Positions 32,800-41,507 of a stretch of 64,000 nucleotides of DNA are shown in pieces; positions within the stretch are counted from its first letter, which is position 1; each line of letters opens with the position of its first letter. The notes beneath the pieces are model-generated. The model was given only the letters and a program-made list of their open reading frames with translations. It made no database searches and was not told the DNA's origin. Origin of the DNA: Geotalea sp. SG265 (GTDB taxonomy: Bacteria > Desulfobacterota > Desulfuromonadia > Geobacterales > Geobacteraceae); contig NZ_JAKZFT010000011.1 in NCBI RefSeq assembly GCF_022808985.1, forward strand, positions 1 to 64,000, in the 5' to 3' direction. The position numbers were made by a program, and so were the translations under genes.

Positions 32800-33555
32800 T
32801 TATTTACCAAAATTGACAATGGCTGCAAAAGAGTCGGCTTTGAGGCTTGCTCCGCCGACGAGTGCTCCGTCGATGTCGGCTTGCGCCATCAGTCCACCGA
32901 TATTTTCAGGTTTAACACTTCCGCCGTAGAGGATGCGCATTTCATCTGCAGTTGCCTTGTCATATAGACCTGCGACCACTCCACGGATAAACTGGTGTGC
33001 CTCTTGGGCCTGGCTGTCGGTGGCCGTTTTGCCGGTTCCTATGGCCCAGACCGGCTCATAGGCGATGATCACCTTCTTCAGCTGCTCTCTGGAGAGTTCC
33101 GTCAGCCCCTGTGTTACCTGCCGTTTCAGGACGTCGAATGTTTTCTCGCCTTCGCGTTCCTGAAGGGTTTCACCGATGCAGAACAGCACCGTCAAACCGG
33201 CCTTGACGGCCGCTTTGGTCTTCTTGTTTACCGTTTCATCGGTTTCACCGAAATACTGCCTGCGTTCGGAGTGGCCGATGATGACGTGGCTGCATCCGGC
33301 ATCGACCAGCATGGTGCTGGAGATTTCGCCGGTAAAAGCACCTTCTTCCTCCCAAAAACAATCCTGTGCAGAAAGGCGAATGTTCGACCCGGCGAGAGCA
33401 CCGGCAACTTTGCCAAGGACGGTAAATACAGGAGCGACGACAATTTCAACCTCTTTAGTCTGGGCAACAAGCGGGATCAGGCCGCCAACCAGTTCGAGTG
33501 CCTGACCGGCAGTCTTGTAAAGCTTCCAGTTTCCAGCAATTACAGGCGTTCTCAT
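32800..33555 (-). CDS. tpiA: Triosephosphate isomerase
   Basis: 251 aa. It interconverts glyceraldehyde 3-phosphate and dihydroxyacetone phosphate. Active-site residues: Asn/Lys in VIAGNWKLYK, His in VIIGHSERR, Glu in AYEPVWAIGTGKTA, and the phosphate loops YGGSVKPEN and DGALVGGASL. Complete and of standard length. GGAGGGAAC precedes the ATG. 33 bases after pgk in one operon. Confidence 0.98.
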   Translation of the reverse strand: MRTPVIAGNWKLYKTAGQALELVGGLIPLVAQTKEVEIVVAPVFTVLGKVAGALAGSNIRLSAQDCFWEEEGAFTGEISSTMLVDAGCSHVIIGHSERRQYFGETDETVNKKTKAAVKAGLTVLFCIGETLQEREGEKTFDVLKRQVTQGLTELSREQLKKVIIAYEPVWAIGTGKTATDSQAQEAHQFIRGVVAGLYDKATADEMRILYGGSVKPENIGGLMAQADIDGALVGGASLKADSFAAIVNFGK

Positions 33556-33588
33556 GTTCCCTCCGTTATCGCTTCAGTGCATATTGTT

Positions 33589-34788
33589 TCATTTACTGCT
33601 CTGCTCAAGGACTTCTACGCCGGGCAGTTTCTTTCCTTCAAGAAGTTCGAGAAATGCACCGCCGCCGGTGGAAATATAGCTGACTTTGTCGGCTACCCCG
33701 GCCTTGCGAACTGCTGAGTCGGTATCTCCGCCGCCGATGATGGTGGTTGCATCATTGAGACCGGCAACGACATCGGCGACAGCAAACGTTCCCTTGGCGA
33801 AACGCTCCATCTCAAAAACACCCATCGGGCCATTCCAAATTATGGTTTTAGCATCTTTCAAGGCATTTGCGAAACGCGCTGTTGATGCAGGTCCCACATC
33901 GAGGGCCATCCATTCGGAGGGGATGTCCTTGACTGAAACGGTCTTGCAGTCGGCATCGGCGGCAAACCTGTCCGCGACGACGCAATCTTCCGGGAGCAAG
34001 AATTGAATTCCTCTTTTGGCAGCGTTTTCGAGGATTCTTTTTGCCGTGTCGATCAGATCGTCTTCTACTAAAGACTTTCCTACCGAAAGGCCTTGAGCTT
34101 TGAGGAAAGTGAATGCCATTCCACCACCGATTATTATTATGTCGACCTTGCCGACCAAAGTTTCCAGAACCTCCAGTTTGCCGGAAACCTTCGCTCCTCC
34201 GAGAATGGCTGCCAATGGCCGGACTGGGCGCGTCATTGCTTTTTCGAAATAGGTCATCTCATTCTTCATCAGAAAGCCTGCTGCAATAACTGGAACGCAT
34301 TTCGTAATGGCATGTACCGACGCATGTGCCCTATGTGAAACTGCGAACGCATCGTTGACATAAATCTCGCAGCCGTTAGCCAGCTTGCAGGCGAAATCGG
34401 GATCGTTCTTTTCTTCGCCCGGGTAAAATCTCACATTCTCCAGCATGAGAACATCGCCCGGTTGAAGTGCAGAAATCATGGCGTCCACCTCGGGACCGAA
34501 ACAATCTGGGGCTTGCTTCACCTCTTTTCCCAGCAGCTCCGACAGGCGCTGTGCTGCAGGGGCCATTGTATATTTCGGCTTTTTCTCACCCTTGGGTCTG
34601 CCGAGATGGGAAGCGAGGATTATTTTCGCGCCATTCTCAATCGCGTATTTAATCGTCGGCACAGCGCCGACAATTCGTGTGTCTTCAGTTATATTTCCAC
34701 TCTCGTCCTGGGGGACGTTGAAATCGACTCGAATAAATATGGTTTTCCCACGTAGATCTTTCACTTCGTCAATGTACAGAATGGACAT
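33589..34788 (-). CDS. pgk: Phosphoglycerate kinase
   Basis: 399 aa from the ATG at 34788, with GAGGAGGG before it. Motifs: VDFNVPQDE (3-phosphoglycerate site), [60 protein letters not shown] and the nucleotide loop [13 protein letters not shown]. It makes ATP or, in gluconeogenesis, consumes it to form 1,3-bisphosphoglycerate. Standard length; second gene of the block. Confidence 0.98.
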   Translation of the reverse strand: MSILYIDEVKDLRGKTIFIRVDFNVPQDESGNITEDTRIVGAVPTIKYAIENGAKIILASHLGRPKGEKKPKYTMAPAAQRLSELLGKEVKQAPDCFGPEVDAMISALQPGDVLMLENVRFYPGEEKNDPDFACKLANGCEIYVNDAFAVSHRAHASVHAITKCVPVIAAGFLMKNEMTYFEKAMTRPVRPLAAILGGAKVSGKLEVLETLVGKVDIIIIGGGMAFTFLKAQGLSVGKSLVEDDLIDTAKRILENAAKRGIQFLLPEDCVVADRFAADADCKTVSVKDIPSEWMALDVGPASTARFANALKDAKTIIWNGPMGVFEMERFAKGTFAVADVVAGLNDATTIIGGGDTDSAVRKAGVADKVSYISTGGGAFLELLEGKKLPGVEVLEQSSK

Positions 34789-34827
34789 CTTTCCCTCCTC
34801 ATGTGGAATAAATTGACAGGCAAAATA

Positions 34828-34851
34828 AAAGGGGGAAGACACCCCCCCTTT
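34828..34851 (-). terminator. Intercistronic hairpin between gap and pgk
   Basis: AAAGGGGG (34828-34835) pairs with CCCCCTTT (34844-34851). On the minus strand a TTTTATTTT-like stretch follows. It may attenuate read-through from gap or stabilise the gap message. Confidence 0.55.
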
Positions 34852-34871
34852 GTAACAGTGCTTTGACAGGA

Positions 34872-35909
<1,038 letters not shown>

Positions 35910-35930
35910 TTATTACTCACAACTCAGATT

Positions 35931-35959
35931 TATGTAACAAATAAACCCTGTCTGGTCAA
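35931..35959 (-). promoter_or_regulatory. Sigma-70 promoter of the gap operon
   Basis: On the minus strand TTGACC, 17-base spacer, TACATA. It places the transcript start about 55 bases before the gap ATG. Confidence 0.7.
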
Positions 35960-36119
35960 GATTTCATCTAAGAAATTCAAAAAAATGCATTCCGAGAAGG
36001 CAGGCGAAAAACCACTATCATGTCGTTCCCCAATCGCCACGAGGAAAATTTCATCTTCTTCTCAAGGACAATTGTGATAATATAGTGCTTCTACGTTAAA
36101 AAGAGTTGAAATAGAGCCC

Positions 36120-38192
36120 ATGAAAAGAACCCTGGAAAAGCGCATCATCCTCTTCTCGTTTCTGATTTTGTTCCTGACGATCCTGGTTAGCGCGGGTCTG
36201 GATATTATCGGTTTCAGAAAGGATTACATCAACGCACTGTTTCTGAGATCCCAAAGTCTCGGTGCCTCCATGAAGGGCAGCATCGAAAAGGTTCTGAACC
36301 TGGGGCTCGATATCAGAGATATAGCCGGAATTTCCGAAAAATGCCGCGAGCTTGTGGATGGAAATCCGGACATTGGCTACTGCATAGTAACCGACCTGGA
36401 CGGCAATATCCTCTACCTGAGTGATGTCAAATTTCAAAGTCTTGCCATCAAGGATGCAAGCAGGTCCTACACCTCCAACCCCACCGTCAAGATAAATCTC
36501 ATCGGCAAAAACCCTTCCTTTTACGATACTGTAACCATCGTCAAGAGTTCCGATGGAAGGCCCACGGCCCAGGTACATATCGGCTTTGAGGAGTCGATCA
36601 TATCTGCCAAGGTCAAGGGCATGATTCTGCGCTCGGTGTTCCTGCTGCTGATATTTCTGGCATTCTCCTTTTCCCTTGTTGTTATTTTTATGAAAAAAAG
36701 CATTATACAGCCCGTTTCAGTTCTGCTTAAAGGGGTCAAGCAGATTTCCGAGGGGGGATTCGATGTGCGGATACAGGAAGTGCCGGTTTATGAATTTAAT
36801 GAGCTGGCGAAGAATATCAACATCATGTCCGCAAACCTGAAAAATCGCGATGAGGAAATCAGGAAAAATTATCAGGAACTGGAAAGAACCCATAACGAAC
36901 TGCATGCCTCATATCTGAAATTGGAGCACCTAAGCCATGAGCTGGAGAAGTCGGAGGAACTCTATAAATCATTAATGGAGGATGCCAGCGATGCCATCGT
37001 CGTCGTCGGTGAAGACGAGTCGGTGAAAATGGTGAACAAAATGGCCGAAGAGTTTTTCGGCTACAACGCCCGCGAACTTGTCGGTCTGCCGTTGACCAAA
37101 ATGCTCCTCCTCCTGAATATCGAGAACATCCCCAAGATCCATAAAATATTCAAGGATGCTTCCAAAGGGATGCACATCGCCGAAGAGATGCAGATCGTAA
37201 AAAAGGGGGGGGCGCTGGTGGTTTCGAGGCTCCATGCCAGCAGCATCGAAAGCGGCAATGATAGGCTCGTGCAGGCAATATTCCGGGATGTGACGAAAGA
37301 GCGCGAAATCATGATGAACCTGGAAAAAAGCGCCGCCGACTTGGTCCGGCTCAACAAAATGAAGGATTCCTTCCTCGGTCTTGCCTCACACGAGCTCAAG
37401 ACGCCTCTCACAGTAATTATGGGATACGCCGAACTGATTTCCACCGATATGGCCGACAAGGTAGATCAGACGGTCCTGGAGATGGTGGGAAATATCTCCA
37501 GTGCTGCCATGCGCCTGGATAACATAATCAAGGATATGGTCGATGTCTCCATGATCGACGAAAAACGGCTGCAGCTGAAGATCGACGATGTCCAGGTAAA
37601 TCAGCTGGTCCAGGATGCGGTAAAGGAGCTGGCTTTTTTCTTCTCCATGCGCAAGCAGAAGCTGGTCCTCCAGCTGGATGAGAGCATACCCAACATCAAA
37701 GGGGATATGCTCCGGCTCGTGCAGTTATTTTCAAATGTTCTTGGCAATGCCATCAAGTTCACCCCCGACGGGGGCGAGATTACCGTGACCACCAGTGCAA
37801 AATACCTGCTGCGCAGCAAACAGCCGGTGGACAGCGCCCAGGGACAGTCGGTCGTGAACATCGGCAAGGAGCATCATCTTTACGTGGAAGTGGCGGTTGC
37901 CGATACCGGCATCGGCATCGACCGGGAGGACCAGCTGCGCATATTCGATAAATTCTATGAGGCGGGTAACATCGAAGAGCACAGCACCGGAAAGGTTGCC
38001 TTCAAAGCTAAAGGTGCCGGGCTCGGATTGTCCATTGCCAAGGGAATCGTCGATATGCACGGCGGCGAAATATGGGTCGAGTCGCCGGGCTATAATCCTG
38101 GCAGCGGAACCGGTTCCATATTTCATATTCTTCTGCCGTTGAATCCGCTGGTGGGGGACTCCTCCCTTGATTACATGAACCTGCTCCATTGA
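36120..38192 (+). CDS. Membrane sensor histidine kinase (HAMP-PAS-HisKA-HATPase)
   Basis: 690 aa. Membrane helix 1 (about 9-30), an extracytoplasmic sensor region (about 31-168) of single-Cache type with IGYCIVTDLDGNILYLSD, helix 2 (about 170-192), HAMP (about 193-245), a coiled coil, PAS (about 282-400), HisKA with phospho-His in LASHELKTPLTVIMGY (about 423) and HATPase (NVLGNAIKFTPDGG, VADTGIGI, GAGLGLSIAKGI). A complete hybrid-free kinase; no response regulator is adjacent. The next gene is a WalJ-like hydrolase, an arrangement resembling the walK region of Firmicutes. The signal is unknown. Confidence 0.92.
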   Translation: MKRTLEKRIILFSFLILFLTILVSAGLDIIGFRKDYINALFLRSQSLGASMKGSIEKVLNLGLDIRDIAGISEKCRELVDGNPDIGYCIVTDLDGNILYLSDVKFQSLAIKDASRSYTSNPTVKINLIGKNPSFYDTVTIVKSSDGRPTAQVHIGFEESIISAKVKGMILRSVFLLLIFLAFSFSLVVIFMKKSIIQPVSVLLKGVKQISEGGFDVRIQEVPVYEFNELAKNINIMSANLKNRDEEIRKNYQELERTHNELHASYLKLEHLSHELEKSEELYKSLMEDASDAIVVVGEDESVKMVNKMAEEFFGYNARELVGLPLTKMLLLLNIENIPKIHKIFKDASKGMHIAEEMQIVKKGGALVVSRLHASSIESGNDRLVQAIFRDVTKEREIMMNLEKSAADLVRLNKMKDSFLGLASHELKTPLTVIMGYAELISTDMADKVDQTVLEMVGNISSAAMRLDNIIKDMVDVSMIDEKRLQLKIDDVQVNQLVQDAVKELAFFFSMRKQKLVLQLDESIPNIKGDMLRLVQLFSNVLGNAIKFTPDGGEITVTTSAKYLLRSKQPVDSAQGQSVVNIGKEHHLYVEVAVADTGIGIDREDQLRIFDKFYEAGNIEEHSTGKVAFKAKGAGLGLSIAKGIVDMHGGEIWVESPGYNPGSGTGSIFHILLPLNPLVGDSSLDYMNLLH

Positions 38193-38294
38193 TCACATTA
38201 GAAGATAGCCCTTGAATCCATTCCTGTTTTCCTGTATATATACGAAGTTTTTCTGCCGAATCCCTTTCCGTATGAAACCGCCCAGGAGCTTAAT

Positions 38295-39071
38295 ATGCGA
38301 GCCTGCCTGCTTGCCAGTGGCAGCAAGGGCAATTCTCTTTTCATCGATACCGGTGAAACGAAAATCTTGCTTGATGCAGGCCTTTCCGCTGTGGAGATTC
38401 TGCGCAGGCTCAATGCAATCGGCGTTGAAGGCAGCGAAATCGACGCGATCATGGTCAGTCACGAACATCAGGATCATGTGCGTGGAGCAGGTGCCTTGGC
38501 GCGTAAACTGAAGATCCCTGTCATTCTCAGCTACCCGACCCACAAGGAAATTTCGCGCCATCTGGCAAAAACGCAGGTTATTGAGTTCGAATCGGGATAT
38601 TCATTCTGCTTCAGGGATCTTGCCATTGATCCCTTTCCCATCACTCACGATGCTTGCGATCCGGTGGGGTTCATAATCGAAAGCAGCGAAGGGACCATGG
38701 GGATAGCCACCGATCTGGGTATTGCCACACGGCTTGTTGTGGATAAATTGCAGAAGTGCCGTATTCTCATAGTCGAATCGAACCATGACGAGGAGATGCT
38801 GATGAACGGGCCGTACCCATGGCATCTGAAACAACGAATCAGATCCCGTCACGGACATCTATCCAACAATGATTCTGCCGCGTTACTGGAAGAAATACTC
38901 CATCCAAATCTCGAAGGTGTTTTTCTCGCCCATCTTTCTGAAACCAACAACGATCCGAACCTGGCCCACAATACTGCCACTGCCATGCTTGACTGCCAGA
39001 ATATCTGCTCACCCAGGCTGATTGTCGGCGCCCAGGACCAGGCCAGCGCTGTCTTTTGTCTCAATGGGTGA
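38295..39071 (+). CDS. Metallo-beta-lactamase-fold hydrolase, WalJ/YycJ-like
   Basis: 258 aa. The metal motif SHEHQDH (about 55-61) and surrounding LLASGSKGNSLFIDTGETKILLDAGLS match the YycJ/VicX branch of the MBL superfamily; later ligands appear in ITHDACDPVGF and the SNHDEEML/HLSNNDS stretch. Members have been linked to 5'-3' exonuclease activity in mismatch repair and to cell-wall control in Firmicutes. Cytoplasmic. Lies 102 bases after the sensor kinase. Confidence 0.88.
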   Translation: MRACLLASGSKGNSLFIDTGETKILLDAGLSAVEILRRLNAIGVEGSEIDAIMVSHEHQDHVRGAGALARKLKIPVILSYPTHKEISRHLAKTQVIEFESGYSFCFRDLAIDPFPITHDACDPVGFIIESSEGTMGIATDLGIATRLVVDKLQKCRILIVESNHDEEMLMNGPYPWHLKQRIRSRHGHLSNNDSAALLEEILHPNLEGVFLAHLSETNNDPNLAHNTATAMLDCQNICSPRLIVGAQDQASAVFCLNG

Positions 39072-39140
39072 CGGGAAAAGATCACGGTTGCCGATTTACA
39101 GACCCTGCTGTCTGATTTTATTTCATAGGAGATCGATACA

Positions 39141-40436
39141 GTGATAGAACGCTACAGCCGCCCGGAAATGACCAGAATCTGGGAACCCGAGAACCGTTAT
39201 CAGAAGTGGTTGGAAATAGAGATATATGCCTGCGAAGCCCATGCACAACTGGGCGATATTCCCCAGGAAGCGGTCGACCGGATCAAAACAAAGGCTAAAT
39301 TCGACGTCCCCCGCATCGACGAGATCGAAAAGACGGTGAAACACGACGTCATAGCCTTCCTTACTTCCGTAGCCGATTATATCGGCGATGATTCCCGCTT
39401 CGTCCATCTCGGGCTCACTTCCTCCGATGTCCTTGACACATCATTCGCCATGCTGCTCAAAGAGAGCAGCGATCTCATCATCGCCGACATTAAACGGTTG
39501 ATGGAAGTCATTAAGAAAAGGGCCATGGAGCACAAGGAGACCCCCATGATGGGACGGTCCCATGGCATTCACGCCGAGCCGGTAACATTCGGCCTGAAAA
39601 TGGCCCTCTGGTATGACGAGATGCGCAGGAACCTGCGGCGCATGGAATCGGCACGGGAAACCATCGCCTATGGCAAGATCTCCGGAGCTGTCGGCACCTT
39701 CGCCAATATCGACCCAAAGGTGGAGGAATATGTCTGCGCCAAGGCCGGGCTGAAGCCGGCTCCCTGTTCCACCCAAGTCATCCAGCGGGACCGCCATGCG
39801 GAATTCTTTTCCACCCTGGCCATCATTGCCTCGTCCATCGAGAAGTTCGCCGTTGAAATCAGACACCTGCAACGGACCGAAGTCCTGGAAGCCGAAGAGT
39901 TCTTCAGCAAGGGTCAGAAGGGTTCCTCAGCCATGCCCCACAAGCGCAACCCGGTGCTCTCCGAAAATCTCACCGGTCTTGCCAGGCTCGTCCGCGGTTA
40001 CGCAGTTTCAGCCATGGAAAACGTGGCTCTCTGGCACGAGCGGGATATCTCCCATTCCTCCGTCGAGCGCATCATCGGCCCCGACGCGACTATTCTCATG
40101 GATTTCATGTTGAACCGCTGCATAGGCCTTATCGAGAACCTGGTCGTCTACCCGGAAAACATGATGAAAAACCTGAACCTGATGCGCGGCCTGATTTTCT
40201 CCCAGCGCATACTGTTGGAGCTGGCCAACAACGGCGTTTCCCGGGAGAATGCCTATGCACTCGTTCAAAGGAATGCCATGAAAGTGTGGGAAGAGGGTAA
40301 GGATTTCCAGACCGAGCTACTTAATGATGGAGATGTGCGCAAATATATCTCCGAAGAGCAGATTCGGGAGGCGTTCAACCTCAACTATCACTTGAAGCAC
40401 GTAGATACAATATTTACGAGGGTTTTCGGTGGATAA
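39141..40436 (+). CDS. purB: Adenylosuccinate lyase
   Basis: 431 aa from a GTG start with TAGGAG 11 bases before. It splits SAICAR and adenylosuccinate in purine synthesis. Superfamily signature GSSAMPHKRNPVLSENLTGL (about 262-281), the catalytic His region GRSHGIHAEP and the N-terminal MIERYSRPEMTRIWEPENRY are typical. Overlaps the next gene by 8 bases. First of a purine/pyrimidine block. Confidence 0.97.
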   Translation: MIERYSRPEMTRIWEPENRYQKWLEIEIYACEAHAQLGDIPQEAVDRIKTKAKFDVPRIDEIEKTVKHDVIAFLTSVADYIGDDSRFVHLGLTSSDVLDTSFAMLLKESSDLIIADIKRLMEVIKKRAMEHKETPMMGRSHGIHAEPVTFGLKMALWYDEMRRNLRRMESARETIAYGKISGAVGTFANIDPKVEEYVCAKAGLKPAPCSTQVIQRDRHAEFFSTLAIIASSIEKFAVEIRHLQRTEVLEAEEFFSKGQKGSSAMPHKRNPVLSENLTGLARLVRGYAVSAMENVALWHERDISHSSVERIIGPDATILMDFMLNRCIGLIENLVVYPENMMKNLNLMRGLIFSQRILLELANNGVSRENAYALVQRNAMKVWEEGKDFQTELLNDGDVRKYISEEQIREAFNLNYHLKHVDTIFTRVFGG

Positions 40437-41505
40437 CCTGATCCGCTTCTTCAAACTTGAGGCGACGGATGGTCTTTTGCTCTTCTGGCTGAAGGAGAGC
40501 CTCATTGCCGTCATCATATTTGCCGCCTTCTACGTGATGGCCTTGATACTGCGCCACGTACTGGTGTCCTGGGGGCCCCGCTTTACCTCCTTTACCAGGA
40601 CCGACCTGGATGATCGGATTCTGCAGCGTATCACGCCGCCGGCATCGCTGCTGATCATGTTCGCCGGCCTGTATTTTGCCGTAAAGTCCCTGCCTTTGCC
40701 GGAAAAGGCCCACGTCGTCACGTCAGGGATCCTTTTCATCATTAACATTGTCATTATCACCATCATCGCTTACCGGGCTGCTGATGAATTTCTCCAGTGG
40801 TACACCGCCAGAATGACCGGCGTGGAGAGCAGTGGACTGAGGCAGTTGATCCCCCTGGTGGAGAAGCTGATCAGCATTTTCCTCATCGGTACGGCCTTGA
40901 TCATAACCCTCAAGCATTTCAACTACGATATCTGGTCGATCATCACCGCTCTCGGTATCGGTTCACTGGCCATTGGCCTGGCGGCAAAGGACACCCTGGC
41001 CAATATGATCTCCGGCTTCACCCTAATGCTGGATCGTCCGTTCCATATCGGCGACCGTATTCAGCTTGCAGGGGGACAGGTTGGTGATGTGCTCGATATC
41101 GGCCTTCGCAGCACCAAGATCAAGACCCTGGACAACACTTACCTGATCATCCCCAACTCGGAACTGTGCAACACGGTGTTGATCAACATGGCCTTTCCCG
41201 ATGTGCTCAGCAAAGGGAGGATCAACCTGGGAGTTGCCTATGGCAGTGATGTGGCTGCCGTAAAAGCGCTCCTGGTCAAAACTGCATTGGAGGTGTCCCA
41301 CGTCCGTAGGGATCCTGCTCCGGAGGCTTTTTTCGTTTCCTTCGGCGACAGTGCATTGAACATGTCGTTATTTTTCTGGGTAGATGATTACACAAAGGTT
41401 TTTTCGGTTACCGATGAGCTTAACTGTCTCATTGCAAAAAGATTTCAGGAGAACGGCATCCAGATACCCTATCCGACTAGAACGGTACTGATGCAAAAGG
41501 ACTGA
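40429..41505 (+). CDS. MscS-family mechanosensitive ion channel
   Basis: 358 aa from GTG. Four to five membrane helices: about 18-43, 65-80, 93-115, 143-160 and the pore helix (about 165-200, ALGIGSLAIGLAAKDTLANMISG). The beta domain follows (LDRPFHIGDRIQLAGGQVGDVLDIGLRST). Small-conductance channels of this family release solutes under turgor. It is embedded between purB and the purL fusion with 8-base and 2-base spacing, so it shares their transcript, perhaps by chance. Distinct from the decayed MscS tail near 5580. Confidence 0.92.
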   Translation: MDNLIRFFKLEATDGLLLFWLKESLIAVIIFAAFYVMALILRHVLVSWGPRFTSFTRTDLDDRILQRITPPASLLIMFAGLYFAVKSLPLPEKAHVVTSGILFIINIVIITIIAYRAADEFLQWYTARMTGVESSGLRQLIPLVEKLISIFLIGTALIITLKHFNYDIWSIITALGIGSLAIGLAAKDTLANMISGFTLMLDRPFHIGDRIQLAGGQVGDVLDIGLRSTKIKTLDNTYLIIPNSELCNTVLINMAFPDVLSKGRINLGVAYGSDVAAVKALLVKTALEVSHVRRDPAPEAFFVSFGDSALNMSLFFWVDDYTKVFSVTDELNCLIAKRFQENGIQIPYPTRTVLMQKD

Positions 41506-41507
41506 TA

